Source: an uncultured Saprospiraceae bacterium (GTDB lineage Bacteria > Bacteroidota > Bacteroidia > Chitinophagales > Saprospiraceae). Taken from it: a stretch of 64,000 bases of DNA. A program made the translations under genes and the position numbers. Shown in pieces: positions 37,042 through 47,100 of this stretch. Where the stretch lies: positions 310,001-374,000 of the forward strand of contig CALLPN010000002.1 of assembly GCA_938015435.1 (NCBI GenBank), written 5' to 3'. The notes under the pieces are model-generated. The model searched no databases. It had not been told where the DNA came from and worked only from the letters and a program-made list of their open reading frames with translations. Positions within the stretch are counted from its first letter, which is position 1. Each line of letters begins with the position of its first letter.

Positions 37042-37432
37042 AAAGTCAGTCTTCATTATCTTGTTGTCCTAAATCACCATTCACCATCGAAGTATTTAGA
37101 AAGGATTACTATATTTGTCTATCTCTTATCCTATAAGTGTCTCTCACATATATCATAAGGGCGAGAATACAGGCGAAATTAACACAAGTTATTTTTTCTT
37201 GTGGTTATATGCTTTTCATGACACATCCTTGTTGCCCTTGTGTTGCCCAATATGCTAAGTATACTGATTATCAAGTAGTTCGACTTTTTGTATTGGAAAG
37301 TAACAATGCCAATCACTGATCACTCAAAAACAAATATTCCCACCATAAAAGCCTTTATTACAGGGCATTCACTAATACAATCTACCTCATAGTTAGTTAA
37401 TATTGTGAAATCAAAACAACCCTAAACAATCG
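37042..37432. other. Convergent intergenic region, nothing recognised
   Basis: 391 bases between the ends of the TMTC-like and universal-stress genes. A 60-codon plus-strand frame (37137-37319) is rejected because of its Cys-rich random composition. No clear terminator hairpin was seen for either gene. Confidence 0.5.
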
Positions 37433-38227
37433 CTACTCACCTAAGTACAACATATGTTGATGAAAAACAATCAAAGGAATATTAGAATGTCTAGCCAACT
37501 CTTTACTCATACTTGGACTGTATAGCGACTGAAACATAGTTCGATCTTTATGCATAGTACATAACACATCTCCTTCATTAAGATTTGCATATCTTTCGAT
37601 GGCCATATCCTCATCAGACACCATACATCTGAATGAAATATTAGGTTGAGGAAATAAGCGTTCCAAAATTGTCATTTTTCTACTGGCTACTTTCAGGCCC
37701 TCTTCATTTTTGGAAACATTAATACAGATTAATTCTCCTTTGAATACTTTCAACCACTGTTGTAATTCAAAGATGGCCATACAATCTTCTAACAAAAAGG
37801 TAGATGAATAGATAATCCTTTTAAAAGAATGAAAAGGAGTATCCGCAGGAATAGCCATCACCGGGCAAGGGCAATTTGATATTAGACTATCTGTAGCATC
37901 ACCAAATAATGAAAATTTATTTTGATAATGTTTACCGACTAGCAACAAATCAGATTTAAGTTGTTTTGCAAAATTTGATATTACCTTACTTACATTCCCT
38001 TCACCTACATATGTATTCACAATAATGGAATGGTATTGCTTGGCATAATAGGAGTTTATGTATTGTGATAATTTTTCTTCAGCATCATCCATTTTCATAT
38101 CATCACCTTTAGATAACACATAGACAAAATCAAGATCAGCACTAAAGTACTGAGCGAATTTGAATGCATACTTAATGATAACCGGAGATTGCTCTGAAAA
38201 ATTAATAGTAACGATTATTTTTTTCAT
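37433..38227 (-). CDS. Universal stress protein, two tandem Usp domains
   Basis: 264 residues. Domain 1 begins MKKIIVTINFSEQSPVIIKYAFKFAQYFSADLDFVYVL and ends with the phosphate-binding-like LLVGKHYQNKFSLFGDATDSLI and CPVMAIPA. Domain 2 (~150-264) repeats the plan in degenerate form, with HKDRTMFQSLYSPSMSKELARHSNIPLIVF. Tandem Usp proteins are common in Bacteroidota and are linked to survival under stress or low energy; ATP binding cannot be judged in the second half. It is monocistronic. A TAATTTTG box on the minus strand (38272-38265) lies about 40 bases upstream and may be its -7 element. Confidence 0.85.
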   Translation of the reverse strand: MKKIIVTINFSEQSPVIIKYAFKFAQYFSADLDFVYVLSKGDDMKMDDAEEKLSQYINSYYAKQYHSIIVNTYVGEGNVSKVISNFAKQLKSDLLLVGKHYQNKFSLFGDATDSLISNCPCPVMAIPADTPFHSFKRIIYSSTFLLEDCMAIFELQQWLKVFKGELICINVSKNEEGLKVASRKMTILERLFPQPNISFRCMVSDEDMAIERYANLNEGDVLCTMHKDRTMFQSLYSPSMSKELARHSNIPLIVFHQHMLYLGE

Positions 38228-38639
38228 AATTTTTTTTGATAAATGACTCTATATTCAATTAGACCAAAATTAAGTCAACTAATTTACTAATTAGACATAT
38301 TCTTCCAGAAGTTGATAGTACTCCTTTTGTTCCAATATCTATAGGCCTTCTAGAGAATGGAATAGTGATATTATTTTCGTCAAATGTTTTTTAATTTTAA
38401 TTATAGCCATACTTATAGATTTAAGTAATCTAAATCAAAAAGATTACTAAAACTAAAATCATATTAGGTAAGCATCAACAATATTATCAATCCATACATA
38501 TAGCTTAGTGCAGAGTAATGAAAATGATTCAAAAAAGTGATTGGTGATGTTTTCCATGTATACTTTTAGTTAACGAAAGTAATTGATATACCTCAAATAA
38601 ATATTATATACTAAGTTTTGAGTTTTCTCATATTGCAAA
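38228..38639. other. Intergenic region with an inverted repeat
   Basis: 412 bases between two minus-strand genes (Usp and CorA). The only structured element is an inverted repeat, AGTAATCT at 38424-38431 and AGATTACT at 38441-38448 with a 9-base A-rich loop, which might be an operator for usp or a weak terminator for corA. No open frame is credible. Confidence 0.5.
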
Positions 38640-39689
38640 TCATAACCACTTCTTCTTTTTAAAATAGAGTAACATTCCAACTACTAGTAGAATCATAAAG
38701 ACCCACAAAACGAAATATCCATTTTGATATTTCAATTCAGGAATTACATCAAAATTCATCCCATAAAGGCCTGTCAAAAAGGACAAAGGGACAAACACCG
38801 CTGTAACAATAGTCAAAAACTGCATTATCTTATTCATCCTTAGACTAATCTCAGATATGTACAGATCCTGCAAGCCTGACAAGATATCTCTCATAGAATC
38901 TACATTGTCCATAATCTGAATAGTATGATCATACACATCCCTAATATAGGCTACTGTTCTTTCTTCGACAAAATCAGATTCAGATCTAGAAAACAAGTTT
39001 ATAGCTTCACGTAACGGTGAAATTGATTTTCTCACTTTAAGTAACTCTTTCTTTAGCTCGTATATTCTTGTCTTGTCGAAATTATCAGAATTTTCACTAA
39101 TCGTCAATTCTAGAGTTTCTATCTCTTCTTCGAAAAAATCCATTACTTGAAAATAGTTGTCGACAACGAAATCCACAATCGTGTATGCAAGATAATCTGC
39201 GTTCTTTGATCTTATTCTACCCTTACTACCTTCAATCCTACTTTTTAAAGGTTGCAATGTGTCTTGTTCTCGTTCTTGAAAACTAATAACGAATCCTGTT
39301 CCAAAATATATGCTAACTGCCTCTCTAGATACCTTAGCGGTCGCTTTATCAAAATGAAGAACTTTGAGTGATATATGTTGCCCTTTATCGTACTCTGTAA
39401 ATGATGGCCTCTGATGTACATCCACTGCATCTTCTACAGCTAATGGATGCATGTCAAATCTTTTACTAATGCTGTTTATTACATTCTCATCATGAAGACC
39501 TCTTATATCATACCATTGTACTTTATCCATTATAGATGGATGCAATATTAATCCATTAGCACTACTGGATTCATGTTTGTAGTGTGTTGCACTGTATTCG
39601 ATATAGTCAATCTGAATATCAATATTTACAAAATGACCGTTGTACTTTGTTGCCCCAGGAGGCATTCCGAGATTTCTCTTTCTTTTCAC
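38640..39689 (-). CDS. corA: CorA-type magnesium/cobalt transporter
   Basis: 349 residues. The N-terminal ~290 form the cytoplasmic funnel, with IRGLHDENVINSISKRFDMHPLAVEDAVDVHQRPS typical of the family and a long helix region (FFEEEIETLELTISEN... LKVRKSISPLREAINLF). The end has two membrane spans; the first closes with the selectivity signature YGMNFD and the loop runs PELKYQNGY before span 2 (FVLWVFMILLVVGMLLYF) and the basic KKKKWL tail. It forms a pentameric Mg2+ channel in the inner membrane. Single gene; regulation is not visible. Confidence 0.95.
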   Translation of the reverse strand: MKRKRNLGMPPGATKYNGHFVNIDIQIDYIEYSATHYKHESSSANGLILHPSIMDKVQWYDIRGLHDENVINSISKRFDMHPLAVEDAVDVHQRPSFTEYDKGQHISLKVLHFDKATAKVSREAVSIYFGTGFVISFQEREQDTLQPLKSRIEGSKGRIRSKNADYLAYTIVDFVVDNYFQVMDFFEEEIETLELTISENSDNFDKTRIYELKKELLKVRKSISPLREAINLFSRSESDFVEERTVAYIRDVYDHTIQIMDNVDSMRDILSGLQDLYISEISLRMNKIMQFLTIVTAVFVPLSFLTGLYGMNFDVIPELKYQNGYFVLWVFMILLVVGMLLYFKKKKWL

Positions 39690-39747
39690 ACTATATATTT
39701 ATAGTTCATTGATATGCAGGATATTGTCAATACAAGGTATAATAAAA

Positions 39748-40259
39748 TTAATTGTTAGTCAATAATACACCATTAGTCACAAATGCAAAAGCGTGCCCTG
39801 AAGTATTAATCATAATTGCTTGAAATAAGAGATTAGTGTTTGGTTTAACTCCCCAAGCAACCAAAAAATTAGCCCAACACCACCACTCGTATCATTTTTG
39901 TCAATTACATAATCCATCGATTGCATAGGACCAAGTATGAGAGTTCTATTAATAAATGATTTGACTAAGGTACCGTCGGTATCATTGTAATCTATTGAAT
40001 TAACGTATTTAGTGTCTTTCAATGAAGTAGATCTTATACTTAAAGTAGATGTAAGCTGAATCGATTTAAGCCGATGTTCGCTGTATATGTCAGAATATAC
40101 GGGGATGTAAACTGAATCTTGAAAATATAGTTTGAAGATGTCAGTATGTTGTAGATGGCTCTTCATCACATCCTTTCCATCCTTATCTACATTTGGATCA
40201 CTTGGCGAAAAGGATGCCAAACAAAAAACTATTACAAAAGAAAAATAAGTACGCATCAT
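39748..40259 (-). pseudogene. DUF3124 family exported protein, frameshifted near the C terminus
   Basis: The open frame (40259 to 39810) gives a signal peptide (RTYFSFVIVFCLASFS) and the DUF3124 marks VYIPVYSDIYSEHR, TLSIRST and DYNDTDGTLVKSF. At GGVG the frame leaves the family pattern and stops. Shifting by one base at the CCC run 39873-39875 (GGG on the coding strand; one more G needed) continues as NFLVAWGVKPNTNLL, then QAIMINTSG and AFAFVTNG, stopping at 39748. This restores the expected ...GG.GANF.V.W ending. So the gene is a family member with a one-base loss, either a real mutation or a sequencing/assembly error. The function of DUF3124 is unknown. Confidence 0.8.
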
Positions 40260-40432
40260 ACTAATTTGTATTTAAGTATAAACATAATAATTAGAAAGTG
40301 ATACAATACAACTTTAAATAACCAATTTAAATTTAATATTCTCCTACACCTTATAGTTCTACTGAAGAAAGTGCTTAGACTATAATTCGTCTACCTAAAT
40401 CAATTAAAAAAAATAAAATTCATTATTTTGAC

Positions 40433-40440
40433 TAAATTTG
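40433..40440 (+). promoter_or_regulatory. Candidate -7 box for the sigma/anti-sigma operon
   Basis: TAAATTTG matches TAnnTTTG and lies 33 bases before the TTG start of the sigma-factor gene, which would give a leader of about 27 bases. This suggests transcription of the sigma gene by the housekeeping sigma factor, not by itself. No -33 box was identified. Confidence 0.4.
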
Positions 40441-40473
40441 TGAATATTAATTGAAACTAAATAGTTACATCGA

Positions 40474-41061
40474 TTGAAGATAGACGAAGAAATATATAGT
40501 AAGATAAGTGCCAGAAACGAAGCTGGCCTTTCTTTGTTATACAGTAACTATTCAGATTCCCTTTACGGTATTGCATTTAGAGTGCTTAATCGACAATCTT
40601 TTGCAGAGGATGCTATCCAACAATCCTTTTTAAAAATCTGGAATAATATAGATAAGTACGATCCAGACAAATCTACATTGTTTACATGGATGGTACGTAT
40701 CGTCAAAAACACATCCATTGATATTCGAAGATTGAAGTCTTTTCAAAACGAAGAAAAATCCGAAACATTAGATGTACACGTACATACTACTGAACGAACG
40801 CATCTAGATACTGATGGGATCGATACAAAAAATATGATTGACGGATTAGATGAAAAATATGCATTTGTACTAGAGCACTTATACCTAAAAGGGTATACCC
40901 AAAGTGAATTATCTAATGAATTTGATATTCCTATTGGAACTATCAAAACAAGAGTGAAAAAAGGGATCGAAATTTTAAGATCAAAACTAGATAAAGAGAA
41001 AAAATTCTTCTTAGGGTTCTTCTCTTTGACATTATTAATTATAATTTTATTACTACTGTGA
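40474..41061 (+). CDS. ECF-type RNA polymerase sigma factor with hydrophobic C-terminal tail
   Basis: 195 residues from TTG; no better ATG precedes region 2. Region 2 reads LYSNYSDSLYGIAFRVLN... AEDAIQQSFLKIWNNIDKYDPDKSTLFTWMVRIVKNTSID; region 4 reads LEHLYLKGYTQSELSNEFDIPIGTIKTRVKKGIEILR. This is a SigK-like ECF group factor. Unusually, after region 4 and a charged EKK stretch the protein ends in ~18 almost purely hydrophobic residues (FFLGFFSLTLLIIILLLL), a likely membrane anchor. Its stop overlaps the anti-sigma start (GTGA), so the pair is cotranslated. Probable targets are the downstream DUF4331 and TPR units. Confidence 0.9.
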   Translation: MKIDEEIYSKISARNEAGLSLLYSNYSDSLYGIAFRVLNRQSFAEDAIQQSFLKIWNNIDKYDPDKSTLFTWMVRIVKNTSIDIRRLKSFQNEEKSETLDVHVHTTERTHLDTDGIDTKNMIDGLDEKYAFVLEHLYLKGYTQSELSNEFDIPIGTIKTRVKKGIEILRSKLDKEKKFFLGFFSLTLLIIILLLL

Positions 41062-41873
41062 GTATAAATGAAATAAGACAATCCGGCTTGCTAGAGTACT
41101 ATGTACTTGGGTTGCTATCTGACCGAGAGGCTCAGATGGTAGAGGGATATCTTATTCAATATCCTCTACTTCAGGCAGATTATCTGGAGATACAAAAAAC
41201 GATGCAAGTCTATGCAAAAGCCAAGGGTATTCAACCTAGAAAAGAGCTTGAGCAGAATCTATTATTATTAATAGGAGCAGAAGGTAGTAAAACTGTTTTA
41301 GAAACTAAAGAAGGGAAGCATCAAGCAAATAAATCTGATAAAAACACCAAAACAGATAAAGGTGGAGCTAATTGGAAATCATTCGCTCTGCCTGCCTTAT
41401 TTGCAGCTGCACTGTTCTTCTCTTGGTATGGATATAACAAAGGACTAGAATATGATAATTTGCAGGAAGAGTACAATACTTACAAAGAGGATTGTGAAAC
41501 TCAACAGGCGAACGAGACTAAGAGACGAAATATCTATGCTAATGTCAACACACCTAACAACCGTACTCTAGAGCTAACTCCAACAGAAAATTACAAAGAA
41601 ACTAATCTTCTATTTCACAATAATGAGATAGATAAAAGAAACTATATTCAAGTTAAAAATCTTCCACAAGTCGCCGCTAATCAGGCTTTCCAATTGTGGT
41701 CACTTAAAGATGGTGTAGACCCAATACCTCTTACGGTATTTAAAAATGGAGATGAACTAATCATTCCTGTCGACTTTGAAGAAGGAACTGGCACATATGC
41801 TATAACTATTGAAGATGAAGAAGGTGCCACTGTACCTACACTTACAAGGTTAATTGGTACCATCGGAGTGTAA
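41058..41873 (+). CDS. RskA-like anti-sigma factor
   Basis: 271 residues from GTG overlapping the sigma stop. Residues 1-75 are a helical cytoplasmic domain (GLLEYYVLGLLSDREAQMVEGYL) like the sigma-binding part of RskA proteins; a single span lies near 110-125 (LPALFAAALFFSWYGY), followed by a coiled-coil-like stretch. The C-terminal periplasmic domain has the RskA marks YIQVKNLPQVAANQAFQLWSLKDG and GTYAITIEDEEG. It should hold the sigma factor at the membrane until an envelope signal releases it. No zinc-binding HxxxCxxC motif is seen, as usual for this group. Confidence 0.88.
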   Translation: MSINEIRQSGLLEYYVLGLLSDREAQMVEGYLIQYPLLQADYLEIQKTMQVYAKAKGIQPRKELEQNLLLLIGAEGSKTVLETKEGKHQANKSDKNTKTDKGGANWKSFALPALFAAALFFSWYGYNKGLEYDNLQEEYNTYKEDCETQQANETKRRNIYANVNTPNNRTLELTPTENYKETNLLFHNNEIDKRNYIQVKNLPQVAANQAFQLWSLKDGVDPIPLTVFKNGDELIIPVDFEEGTGTYAITIEDEEGATVPTLTRLIGTIGV

Positions 41874-42250
41874 AAGGCTTCAAAACACTATGATACTTAC
41901 GGTCTAAAGTATTGATCTCATGTTACGATTATTTTGACGTCTCGGTTTCTAAACCGTATACCATGTCATTACCCCCACTGACATACCGCTATTGATAAGA
42001 TTACAATGTTAACACTGATTTGATTAGGATCTTCGTTAATTCTAAAGTGACGAATCATAGCACAAAGTACCTTACCCTCTATTCCTCTTTTCTTTCAACC
42101 CTTATTCCCCTTCCCTTAAAGAGCTAAACTTCTAAACATCTCTTTTCAGTCAAACTCCCTCATTTGTTTCCGATAAAGCTAAGCAGCTCACTTCCTTTTC
42201 CTTCCAATATTCCTTTTTAAAAAACTATTTTAAAATAAAATCAACATAAT
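41874..42250. other. Intergenic region, nothing recognised before the promoter element
   Basis: 377 bases between the anti-sigma gene and the candidate ECF promoter. The middle part is pyrimidine-rich (CTTTTCCTTCC-type runs around 42090-42215). No protein-like frame, RNA fold or clear terminator was found. Confidence 0.45.
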
Positions 42251-42294
42251 AAATCCGATTGTAGAAATGCTCTCGTAAGTGTAGTTGTAGATGG
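42251..42294 (+). promoter_or_regulatory. Candidate ECF promoter of the DUF4331 operon
   Basis: AAATCCGATT (42251-42260), nine bases, then CTCTCGTAAGTGTAG (42270-42284) and TTGTAGATGG. The same two boxes with identical 9-base spacing occur before the TPR lipoprotein gene (48531-48574). AATCC to CGTA leaves 17 bases, which fits ECF -35/-10 geometry. The second box starts 75 bases before the ATG of the first DUF4331 gene. Two independent copies in one locus headed by an ECF factor make chance unlikely; which sigma uses it is inference. Confidence 0.6.
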
Positions 42295-42344
42295 GTACTA
42301 ATTAAAGTATCTGATACATTTTTAAACCTTAAATTCTACGCAAG

Positions 42345-44048
42345 ATGAAACAAATATACTTAACACTAAGTCTTCTGATGATCTCGATGCTTACTATGGC
42401 ATCTTCCCATCGTGAAGCACCTCTAATCTCAAATGATCCTTTAGCAGACAATACTGATCTATATGCTTTCAGGAGTCCAGACGATCCCAATACAATCACA
42501 ATTATAGCTAGTTATATTCCTGGTGAATTGCCGTTTGGTGGACCTAACTACTATACATTCGGAGAGAATGTACGATATGAGATACACGTAGATAATGATG
42601 CGTCTATACCAGGAGATGAGATCACTTATAGATTTACATTTACTCAAGTAAACGAGGATCCGACTACATTTTTTAATATAAGATTGGGAATGGAAAACCT
42701 CAAAACGACATACACACTTGAAAGAAGTATGGACGGAGGAGCTACATTCCAAACTATAGTTACTGATGGTTATGTACCACCTACCAATATTGGACCTAGG
42801 TCTATCGAAAGTGGTGCTGGATTAGGAGTAAGTTATTCTGATCTGTTCAACCAAGCAATCACAAAAGCATCTACAGGAGAAACAGTATTTGCTGGACCAT
42901 CAGATGATCCTTTCTTTGTAGACCTTGGAGGTATTTTTGATTTAGGTGATGCACCTAGACAAGGTGCCGCTTCTAGAGATGGTATCGCTAAGTACAATGT
43001 ACATACAATAGCTATACAAGTACCGATCTCAACATTACTCAAGGCTGGAGCGCCAGCAGAACCATCAAACATTCTAGATCCTAATTATGTGATCGGTGTA
43101 TGGGCATCTGCCAGTAGACCAGCGATGCGTACACTCAACACAAATGGTACAGTAGATGTAGCAGGTGACTGGGTACAAGTATCTAGATTAGGTATGCCAT
43201 TGACCAATGAAGCGATTATTCCAATCGGTCAAAAAGATGCTTGGAATAGATTGACACCTTATCAAGAATTAGCAGAGACTACTTGGGATGAATATTTCTA
43301 CAATCCTGAGCTTGCATTATACATGGACGATGATCAATTTGGTACAGCAGTACCAGCGATGTCTGCTCTTAGAATCCAGAAAGCTTCGCTTGGAGCATTT
43401 GACTTTACTAATGGTGCAGATGGAGTTAGTGCCCTTGCAGGTGGAGATTTGACAGGTACAGCATTTGAGACATACGGAAGTCTATTATTGATTCCAGGAA
43501 AACCAAGATCTGTGGATCTATGGCCTATATTCCACACTGGAGTACCAAATGCTATTCCTTATCAATTAGCAACAGGTAAAGGTGGAAATCCAGTAGCGGC
43601 TGGCAAGCCATTCATCAACAACTTTTTACCTAACGGTGGAGATATGCTAAGATTAAATATGGCAGTACCAGTAACACCAAGAGACGATCCTAACTTTAGT
43701 TCTTTAGGCCTAATACAAGCGGCGGCTATTGGTCTTACCGTAGCACCATTCAATCTATCAGCTGATCTAGAATTTATTCCTAATATGGATGGTTTTCCAA
43801 ATGGTCGAAGACTAGAAGATGATGTGACTCGTATCGAATTACAAGCTGTAGGTGGAGTAGTACTCGCAGCAGTAGGTCTATGGTATGATGACTATGACGC
43901 TACCGATCCTAATGCTAGTCCAGTAACTGATGATCTATTAGGTGTATTGACATATTCCACAGGAGTAGAGTCTAATGACAAAGCATTTAGAAATACTTTC
44001 CCTTATGTAGCTATCCCTTGGAGCGGTACGGAAGTAAGACAGAACTAA
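42345..44048 (+). CDS. DUF4331 family exported protein
   Basis: 567 residues with signal peptide MKQIYLTLSLLMISMLTMA directly followed by the family hallmark SSHREAPLISNDPLADNTDLYAF. Further family blocks are DPNTITIIASYIPG, YEIHVDNDAS, DLGGIFDLGDAPR and the late VTRIELQAVGGVVLAAVGLW. The fold and function of DUF4331 are not established; it is a secreted or periplasmic domain. No T9SS sorting domain is present, so this copy probably stays in the periplasm or uses a partner. It lies 80 bases before a longer paralog and is likely cotranscribed with it from the ECF-like promoter. Confidence 0.9.
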   Translation: MKQIYLTLSLLMISMLTMASSHREAPLISNDPLADNTDLYAFRSPDDPNTITIIASYIPGELPFGGPNYYTFGENVRYEIHVDNDASIPGDEITYRFTFTQVNEDPTTFFNIRLGMENLKTTYTLERSMDGGATFQTIVTDGYVPPTNIGPRSIESGAGLGVSYSDLFNQAITKASTGETVFAGPSDDPFFVDLGGIFDLGDAPRQGAASRDGIAKYNVHTIAIQVPISTLLKAGAPAEPSNILDPNYVIGVWASASRPAMRTLNTNGTVDVAGDWVQVSRLGMPLTNEAIIPIGQKDAWNRLTPYQELAETTWDEYFYNPELALYMDDDQFGTAVPAMSALRIQKASLGAFDFTNGADGVSALAGGDLTGTAFETYGSLLLIPGKPRSVDLWPIFHTGVPNAIPYQLATGKGGNPVAAGKPFINNFLPNGGDMLRLNMAVPVTPRDDPNFSSLGLIQAAAIGLTVAPFNLSADLEFIPNMDGFPNGRRLEDDVTRIELQAVGGVVLAAVGLWYDDYDATDPNASPVTDDLLGVLTYSTGVESNDKAFRNTFPYVAIPWSGTEVRQN

Positions 44049-44128
44049 CCATCGTTCATATTTCTATCTGAAAGAAAATAAATCAATTCCGTCTCCCACA
44101 AGGGACATGAATTTTAAAAATTAATAAA

Positions 44129-47100
44129 ATGAAATATTTAACTAAAATAAAATTAGCACTCTGCCTAGGCATATTACTTTTTGTAATGTCCTCACTCGAC
44201 GCATCAAGTCACAGAGAAGCACCACTTATCTCAAATGATCCATTAGCAGACAACGTAGATGTATATGCATTCCGTAGTCCTGATGATCCGAATACGATTA
44301 CACTTATCGCTACATATGTACCTTTCCAATTGCCTCACGGTGGACCAAATTATTACAGCTTTGGTGAAAATATCAGATACGAAGTACACGTAGATAATGA
44401 TGCCTCTGTAGTAGGAGATGAAGTGACTTATAGATTTACTTTCAATGTAGTAAACGAAGATCCTACTACATTTTTCAATATGAGATTAGGAGCTCAAAAT
44501 CAAAAAACTACTTATACACTCGAAAGAAGTATGGATGGTGGAATGACATTTGAGACGATCATCACAGATGGAATCGTACCACCAAATAACATTGGTCAAA
44601 GATCTATCACTGGAGGTGCAGGATTGAATACTGATTATAATACATTATGGAATTCAGCGATCAATAATGCATCAACAGGAGAAAGAGTTTTTGCAGGACC
44701 AACAGATGATCCGTTCTTCGTAGATCTAGGTGGTATATTTGATCTAGGAGATGCTCCAAGACAAAACGGAACTCCAGTAGACGGACTAGGATGTTACAAT
44801 GTAAGTGCTATTGCAATACAAGTGCCTATCTCTACTTTACTAAAGACAGGAGCACCTTCTACACCAGCTAACATATTAGATCCTAATTATGTAATCGGTG
44901 TATGGGCTTCAGCAAGTAGACCAGCATTACAGACTATATCTGCTACAGGAGAACCTGTAAATAGCGGTGATTGGGTACAAGTATCAAGACTAGGAATGCC
45001 TTTGACGAATGAAGCTATAATTCCAATCGGTTATAAAGATTTCTGGAATGCTATCACTCCTTATGAAGAATTAGCAGAGACAGAAATGGATGAATTTTTC
45101 TACAATCCTGAGTTAGCTCTTTACATGGATGATGCACTATTTGGAGGCGCAGTTCCAGCATTTGGACCACTACGTATACAGAAAGCTTCTTTGGGCGCAT
45201 TTGATTTTTCTAATGGCGCAGATGGAGTAAGTGCACTTGCTGGTGGAGACTTGACAGGTACCGCATTTGAAACTTATGGAAGTCTATTATTAATACCAGA
45301 AAAACCAAGATCTGTGGATCTATGGCCTATATTCCACACTGGAGTACCTAATGCTATTCCTTATCAATTAGCAACAGGTAAAGGTGGAAATCCAGTTGCC
45401 GCTGGTAAACCGTTTATCAATAACTTCTTACCTAATGGTGGAGATATGCTAAGATTAAACATGGCCGTACCAGTAACTCCAAGAGATGATCCAAACTTCA
45501 GTTCTTTAGGTCTTGTACAAGCTGCAGCTATTGGTCTTACAGTAGCACCATTTAATACTACTGCCGATCTAGAGTTTATACCTAATATGGATGGATTCCC
45601 TAACGGACGTAGATTAGAAGATGATGTCACTCGTATCGAGTTACAAGCCGTAGGTGGAGTAGTTCTCGCTGCAGTAGGTCTATGGTATGATGATTATGAT
45701 CCTACAGATCCCAATGCTAGTCCAGTGACTGATGATTTACTGAGTGTACTGACATACTCTACAGGAGTAGAAGCTAACGATGTACCTTTTACATCTTCAT
45801 TTCCTTACTTAGCACAACCGAGAAGCGGTACTGGAGAATGTAGTGGAGAAATATATGATGGAATACAAGAAACTGAAGGAGAAGATCTTCTTAATGTATT
45901 TGTATCTTCTAATACTACAGGTACAGCAGCAATGCTCGGTGTAGATGCTACTGACGATGTTTCATTCAGAACTTTTGATGTGGCAGGAACAGATGCAGAT
46001 GGTATCTACTATAGTAGCGACGATGATGTATTATACCAGCTGAACAGAACAGACAATGTAATCAATGCATATAGTAATGCTAAAGTATCGATCGAATTAG
46101 GAGACAACCCTACATTGACCGCTACCTCTACTTCAAATTTTATCAACGGAAGAGAGATAACAGTAAGCGGAAGTACGCTAGTAGTTGCGCAAGATGCCAA
46201 CGATGCCAATGGTCAAGTCAACAAATTTGTAGTCTATACAGTATCCGCCAACGATATCGTATTCGCTGCAGAATATACGACTGACCTCAACCTTTGGGGA
46301 ATACAGTTAGTTGGAGATGCATTATACGCGATCGAAGATAATAGTGACAGGTTAGCAATCTTTGACAACTTCCTATCTAATGTAGATGGTGCGACAGTAT
46401 CAGCAGATAGATTAGTAACTGTAGAAGGAATAGTAAGAACTCACGGAATCACTGTAGATACTGACAATAATGTAATGATACTTACGGATGTAGGATCAGG
46501 AGCAGTAGCTGACGATGGTGCATTTGCAATCGTTAGAGATTTTGTTCTAGCTATGGATGACGGGACTATATCAGCAGCTGAGCAAGTAAGAGTAGAAGGT
46601 GCTGCTACCCTACTTGGTAATCCTGTAGATGCTGCATACGATTATACTAACGACCTAGTATATATCGCTGAAAGAGCTAATGGTGGAGGTAGAATATTGG
46701 CCTTCGACGGAGCTACAGCAGGTGGCGATGTGTCACCAAGATACTCAAGAGATTTTGGAGGAGCATCAGCTATATACTTTAGTGATCTGATGGATCCAAT
46801 AGTAGAATTAGAGACTGTTGCTCAATTCTTTACTTCATCTAATACTCAAGCTACGCTTACAGTATATGATGTGAAAGAAAATGGAAATATAGATGTGGGG
46901 TCGTTCACAGGAGCAATGGATGCAGATGGACTATACTACGACAAAGACAATGATGTACTATACGAATTGGATAGAACTAATAATGCTATCAATGCATATG
47001 CTGATCTAAATGCTATGCTTGACGCAGGAAACAATCCAGTAATCACTGCTACATCTACTTCTGACTTTAGTAATGGTAGAGAGATCACAGTATTAGGTGA

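Noticed and set aside
37137..37319. 60-residue plus-strand frame
   Set aside because: Random-looking, Cys-rich composition in a convergent intergenic region.
40330..40440. Copy of the ECF-like element in front of the sigma-factor gene itself (autoregulation)
   Set aside because: No AAATCC...CTCTCGTAAG pair is present there; the nearest similarity (TTCTCCTAC) is too weak.
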